From Novosphingobium sp. (GTDB lineage Bacteria; Pseudomonadota; Alphaproteobacteria; Sphingomonadales; Sphingomonadaceae), in contig JAQVEQ010000010.1 of assembly GCA_028697875.1 (NCBI GenBank), forward strand, positions 1-25,799: 25,799 nucleotides of DNA. Direction: 5' to 3'. Shown here piece after piece: positions 22,808 through 25,799 of this stretch (the first letter of the stretch is position 1; every line of letters begins with the position of its first letter). Both the position numbers and the translations under genes were made by a program. The notes under the pieces are model-generated. The model ran no database searches, was not told the origin of the DNA, and worked only from the letters and a program-made list of their open reading frames with translations.

Positions 22808-23395
22808 ATGAAGTTTAGAACGCTCCCTGATCCCAGTTTGCTGCGGAAGCTGGTTCGTTATGAACCGGACACCGGCAAGCTCTACTGGCTGCCGCGCTCC
22901 CCTGATATGTTTAACGTTACCGAGGGGCGTTACAGCCGGCAAACAGCATGCAAAGTCTGGAATACCAAGAATGCGGGGAACGAGGCGTTTCGGAATCCCC
23001 ATCGCGAAAGGCACTTTTCTGGCTCAGTCTTGGGGGAGGTTCACCTTGCACACCGCGTTGCGTGGGCCATCCATCATGGCACTTCTGAATTTGGATTGAT
23101 CGACCATAAGAATGGGAACGGTCTAGATAATCGAATTACCAATTTGCGGTTAGCCAATAGCCAGCTCAATGCCCAGAATGCACGCCGGCGCAAGGATTGC
23201 TCCAGCGGAGTCACTGGCGTTCATTGGCATATAGACAAGCGTTGGGGCAGACCTTGTTGGGCCGTCCGTATTCAAGTCGGAGGCCGACGCCTATTTCTCG
23301 GTACCTTCGCCGATCTGAACGAGGCAATTGCATGCCGCCGGGCGGCGGAAATCAAATACGGTTTCGGTGTTGCTCACGGAAAGGCTAAACCATGA
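22808..23395 (+). CDS. HNH endonuclease with AP2-type DNA-binding domain
   Basis: A 195-residue phage-type nuclease. The HNH domain occupies about 75-125: H82 in LAHRVAWAIHHG, the metal-binding pair in LIDHKNGNGLDN (D99, H100) and N112 in RITNLRLA, with QNA after it. Residues about 132-186 form an AP2-like domain (SSGVTGVHWHIDKRWGRPCWAVRI, and LFLGTFADLNEAIACRRAAE), common in phage HNH proteins that act as homing endonucleases. AAGGATGG precedes ATG 22808. The stop overlaps the ligase ATG (ATGA), so the two are probably translated together. No split host gene is visible around it. Confidence 0.9.
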   Translation: MKFRTLPDPSLLRKLVRYEPDTGKLYWLPRSPDMFNVTEGRYSRQTACKVWNTKNAGNEAFRNPHRERHFSGSVLGEVHLAHRVAWAIHHGTSEFGLIDHKNGNGLDNRITNLRLANSQLNAQNARRRKDCSSGVTGVHWHIDKRWGRPCWAVRIQVGGRRLFLGTFADLNEAIACRRAAEIKYGFGVAHGKAKP

Positions 23396-24069
23396 CCGGC
23401 AATCATCTTTGCCAACTGGCATCAGATTTCCAAGGCGGAATACCGGCAGGCGGCATCCTCGGAGAAATGAAAATTGACGGCTGGCGCATGCTTTACTTCC
23501 GTGGCCGTGATGGCCAGCCTCGCCTGTGGACGCGGGGTGGCATGCCGATCGAAGGCGCAGCCCACATTCTCTATCGCTGCCGCTTGCTGGAAAGCGCCGC
23601 AGGCCAGCCGCTGTTCATTGACGGCGAATACCAGGTGGATGGCTCGCTGGCCGCAACAAAGGCGTGGTGTGAGCGTGGATGGCGGCAGGGAGGCGACAGG
23701 GGGCTATTTCATGCCTTCGACTGCCTCACCTATATCGAATGGCTCGATGGCGTCTCAGAGCGCCCACAGCACGCCAGAAAGGCCATGCTGAAGGATATGG
23801 TGGCGCAAGTCGAACAGGATGCATCGCTTGCATGGGAGTGGAGAGAGGGCAGTCATGGCCGTGATGGGGAGGAATCGCCCTTGATCGTGACCCCTGACTT
23901 CTGGCTGTTCGATGCAGGCGATGTGCTGGACATGGCGCACAGGGTATGGGCCGATGGTGGCGAGGGCCTTATGCTTAAGGATGCAGACGCACCGTATATG
24001 CGCAATCGGAATGCGAGCTGGCTGAAGGTCAAGCATGAGAATGCACACAAGTGGGGGATGGCGGCGTGA
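23392..24069 (+). CDS. minimal ATP-dependent DNA ligase (nucleotidyltransferase core)
   Basis: A 225-residue protein with the covalent nucleotidyltransferase motifs: motif I KIDGWR (K27 would carry AMP), motif III-like FIDGEY (75-80), FHAFDCL (106-112), motif IV EGLMLKD (191-197) and motif V WLKVK (210-214). It ends ten residues after motif V, so the usual OB-fold with motif VI is missing, as is any N-terminal DNA-binding domain. It may act on nicks in a limited way, need a partner, or be a shortened form. The start overlaps the HNH stop (ATGA). Confidence 0.85.
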   Translation: MTGNHLCQLASDFQGGIPAGGILGEMKIDGWRMLYFRGRDGQPRLWTRGGMPIEGAAHILYRCRLLESAAGQPLFIDGEYQVDGSLAATKAWCERGWRQGGDRGLFHAFDCLTYIEWLDGVSERPQHARKAMLKDMVAQVEQDASLAWEWREGSHGRDGEESPLIVTPDFWLFDAGDVLDMAHRVWADGGEGLMLKDADAPYMRNRNASWLKVKHENAHKWGMAA

Positions 24070-24419
24070 ACCAATTCACCGACTTCCAAGCGGACCTGAT
24101 CTCAAAGGTCGCTGCGGCGCTAGGCGTGGATTACGTCACGATGTCCAAGGCCTACATCCCATCGCCACCATATGTTCCGGTGCATGTGCTCAAACTGGCC
24201 GCATCGCACGACCGCAGGCAGGTGAAGCGGGGCGTTCGCCTCTATTTCCAGATCAATGGCAAGGATGCGCCGCGCAGCTACCTTACTGGCCTGGTGGCGC
24301 AATTGTGGGTTGCCCGCCGCCAATCGCTTGCCCAGAGATGGGCCAACGCCCTCTATCGTGAATGGCTCGCAGAAGTAGGCCAGAAATTGCCAACACCGCA
24401 GGAGCAGTCGCATGCCTGA
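24066..24419 (+). CDS. phage hypothetical protein
   Basis: A 117-residue protein of unknown function starting at GTG 24066, whose bases overlap the ligase stop (GTGA); GGGGGA seven bases upstream supports it over the earlier GTG at 24051. An N-terminal helix (FTDFQADLISKVAAALGVDYVTMSKAY) loosely resembles a stretch seen in portal proteins, but the rest does not. The middle and end are basic and tryptophan-rich (RRQSLAQRWANALYREWLAEVG). No family is assigned. Confidence 0.6.
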   Translation: MNQFTDFQADLISKVAAALGVDYVTMSKAYIPSPPYVPVHVLKLAASHDRRQVKRGVRLYFQINGKDAPRSYLTGLVAQLWVARRQSLAQRWANALYREWLAEVGQKLPTPQEQSHA

Positions 24420-24786
24420 CAAGTTCCCCACCATCAGCATTGGCCAGCGCAGCCCTCACTTGCGGGTCGATGCCCGGTCGGGAGCGGAGGATACGCCCAT
24501 GACACCCCTTGAAACAGCCAGCCGCGCATTCTGTGCCCACATGGGTATCAACCCGGATGAGATAGTAGCCATGGTCGGCACACCGCACAGGCCAGCTTGG
24601 CAGGCCTACGCTCCAGCCGTTCGCGCGGCGCTACTGGCGATCATGCCGCCCACCAAGGAAATGGAAGAAGCTGCTGAAGACGCCCGGCCATTTAACGGCG
24701 GGCTCGAATATCATGAAATGCTTGAAACCAGTCCAGAGGCAATCTGGCAGGCCATGCTCGATGCCGTCGCAGGAGAGGACGAATAG
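24412..24786 (+). CDS. phage hypothetical protein (sphingomonad prophage type)
   Basis: A protein of up to 124 residues overlapping the previous gene by eight bases, with AGGAG about eight bases before ATG 24412. The second part, from MTPLETASRAFCAHMG (ATG 24499), resembles short prophage proteins I recall with a LEIAARAL-type start and an IWQAMLDAV ending, so 24499 is an alternative start; it also has GGAGG about nine bases upstream. The pattern AWQAYAPAVRAALLAIMPPTKEMEEAAEDA suggests a helical protein. Function unknown. Confidence 0.62.
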   Translation: MPDKFPTISIGQRSPHLRVDARSGAEDTPMTPLETASRAFCAHMGINPDEIVAMVGTPHRPAWQAYAPAVRAALLAIMPPTKEMEEAAEDARPFNGGLEYHEMLETSPEAIWQAMLDAVAGEDE

Positions 24787-24833
24787 GCAAAGGCACACCT
24801 CTACGCCCACACTGGACGCGCAGTGTCGGTGCC

Positions 24834-25043
24834 ATGATGGCCGAAGGGGTTACGTGCCGTGCAATGTGCGACACTTGCAGCGGCTACAGGGATGTCGATC
24901 TGGCAGCCGTCGCACAGGCGCGTGGTGCCGACTTCGATCTGCGGGGGAAGGTTGCGCGCTGCCGGGCCACGCCAGGATGCGAAGGCCAGAGCCGGTTCTA
25001 TTTCAACGGCAGAGGCCGCTTCGAACCCATGCGCGATGCCTGA
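24834..25043 (+). CDS. small zinc-ribbon-like phage protein
   Basis: A 69-residue protein with two cysteine pairs: C12-x2-C15 (MCDTCSGYRDVDL) and C43 with C49 (ARCRATPGCEGQ), followed by SRFYFNGRGRFEPM. The four cysteines suggest a zinc ribbon, and similar short proteins occur in sphingomonad prophages. ATG 24834 is directly followed by ATG 24837; no strong ribosome binding site is visible. It is the last plus-strand gene before the convergent tail gene. Confidence 0.65.
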   Translation: MMAEGVTCRAMCDTCSGYRDVDLAAVAQARGADFDLRGKVARCRATPGCEGQSRFYFNGRGRFEPMRDA

Positions 25044-25129
25044 CGGGGTGGACTGCAAGAACTGGACTTAACCCTATCCCGCTCATCCATGGCCAGCGCG
25101 TGCCCTGTCGGGGTAATCGAGCCGAATAG

Positions 25130-25184
25130 TCGCGGGTTGATCCCGCGATAACGGGGCCGGCGTGATGTGCCCACACCGGCCCCG
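25130..25184. terminator. tandem hairpins between convergent prophage modules
   Basis: Two strong stems lie side by side: TCGCGGG/CCCGCGA (25130-25136 and 25142-25148, loop TTGAT) and CGGGGCCGG/CCGGCCCCG (25152-25160 and 25176-25184). A third, weaker stem CCGTCC/GGACGG (25189-25214) adjoins the tail gene stop. None has a T-run, but the position between convergent genes suggests bidirectional termination. Confidence 0.55.
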
Positions 25185-25218
25185 CCTCCCGTCCGGGGAG
25201 AGGATTGCGGACGGAAGA

Positions 25219-25799
25219 TCAGATGAACGACAGGATCTTGAACTCCTGCCCGAAGGTTTCGGGCTTGCGCTTGCCGCGGGCAAACGGCGGCTTGTCCAGC
25301 ACCCCCATGTAGGTCTGCGCCTGGCGGTACACCCCGTAAGCCGGGTTGAAGCAGCAATAGACAATTCCACGGCGCCCCAGCCGCTCCGCGATCGGACGGA
25401 AATAGGATTCGAATTCGGCCCGGGTCTGCCAGTCCAGCGTGAAGTCAATCGTGCGCAGGATTTCGCCCGGCGTCTCGTCGAATATGAGGTGGGGCGTGAA
25501 ACTGCCGTCCCCCAAGTCATCGGCTCCGTATTCATAATCGAGGTTGTAGAACCGGCTGGGCTGGATGGACTTGCCCAGCACCAGCATGGACGCTTCGAAA
25601 GTGCCCGTGTGGCCGGTGATGTCGATCCGCCACCACTGCCGCGTCTCGGTAGAGGGAAGCCGCAGGTGCGAATGATAAAGGCCATCCTCGTCCGTGATGG
25701 CGGGGTCGATGAAATCCACTGCGCCGCTGTCGTAAGGCGCGGATGCTCCATCGACGTCAGCCTGGCTATCGCCCATGCGTAGCCGTATCTGCGTCCCTG
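25219..25799 (-). CDS. phage tail-type protein, start beyond the window
   Basis: The frame ends at 25219 and is open through the right edge; codons upstream of the first ATG (25776) read G-T-Q-I-R-L-R and continue the protein naturally, so the true start is outside. The visible 193 residues contain APYDSGAVDFIDPAI, GLYHSHLRLPSTETRQWWRIDI, SMLVLGKSIQPSRFYNLDYEY and the ending KPETFGQEFKILSF. This pattern resembles a protein found among tail genes of sphingomonad prophages; its exact role is not known to me. It is convergent with the early module, as expected for a separate structural operon. Confidence 0.68.
   Translation of the reverse strand, partial: GTQIRLRMGDSQADVDGASAPYDSGAVDFIDPAITDEDGLYHSHLRLPSTETRQWWRIDITGHTGTFEASMLVLGKSIQPSRFYNLDYEYGADDLGDGSFTPHLIFDETPGEILRTIDFTLDWQTRAEFESYFRPIAERLGRRGIVYCCFNPAYGVYRQAQTYMGVLDKPPFARGKRKPETFGQEFKILSFI

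Larger units (their letters stand above)
19883..25799. mobile_element. left part of a prophage-like integrated element
   Basis: The left border is the tRNA-Val 3' fragment. To its right, gene style changes: small, overlapping plus-strand genes with mixed codon use, a solitary DNA methyltransferase, an HNH endonuclease, a small DNA ligase and zinc-motif proteins, then a convergent tail-type gene. Because the tRNA reads leftwards, the element must lie to the right, and an intact tRNA-Val(GAC) is expected at its far end. No integrase, repressor, terminase or capsid gene is in the window, so completeness cannot be judged. Confidence 0.82.

Noticed and set aside
20064..25043. Search for a restriction-modification or anti-phage defence system around the DNA methyltransferase
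   Set aside because: No nuclease partner next to the methyltransferase, no specificity subunit and no helicase; the HNH-AP2 protein is of homing or phage type and more than 1.4 kb away.

Overview
The window is GC-rich chromosomal DNA from an alphaproteobacterium, most likely a sphingomonad (order Sphingomonadales). This rests on gene content and order (dapA-smpB-DUF2062-cckA, then recA, alaS and icd), on protein styles typical of that order (DUF4169, IalB-like secreted protein, eukaryote-type NADP isocitrate dehydrogenase) and on an alphaproteobacterial GTTC-N7-GTTC SOS box before recA. The genus cannot be fixed from the sequence alone.

Layout. (1) Positions 1-3937, minus strand: a tight operon reading leftwards: lytic transglycosylase, greB, DUF4169 protein, small hypothetical protein, SnoaL-like protein, IalB-like secreted protein and probably the first codons of rlmN. 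(2) 4041-8692, plus strand: dapA, smpB, a DUF2062 membrane protein and the hybrid kinase CckA. (3) 8699-9376: a SAM methyltransferase whose codon use differs from its neighbours, lying between cckA and recA. (4) 9402-14882, plus strand: SOS-controlled recA with a terminator, a second methyltransferase, alaS and a small secreted protein. (5) 14909-19717, minus strand: icd, a GNAT/nitrilase fusion protein and a CPA2 cation/proton antiporter.

(6) From 19883 to the right edge: the left end of a prophage-like element. Its border is a 3' half of tRNA-Val(GAC), with the original tRNA terminator still beyond it on the chromosomal side. A plus-strand early module follows, with many small overlapping genes: a zinc-site protein, a solitary DNA methyltransferase, small hypotheticals, an HNH-AP2 endonuclease, a minimal ATP-dependent ligase core and a zinc-ribbon protein. 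A convergent minus-strand tail-type gene runs off the right edge. No integrase and no right end are visible, so both should lie beyond the window.

The most unusual structure lies inside the prophage. The DNA methyltransferase gene is bounded by perfect 24-bp inverted repeats (20601-20624 and 21364-21387), and these are flanked by 7-bp direct repeats TGAAAAA (20593-20599 and 21388-21394). Removing the 788-bp interval plus one TGAAAAA copy joins the upstream gene to the downstream gene with a perfect ATGA stop/start overlap. This suggests that a one-gene cassette, with terminal repeats but no recombinase of its own, inserted into a phage operon. A second oddity is a stretch of about 165 bp inside alaS with sharply different codon use, suggesting a mosaic gene.
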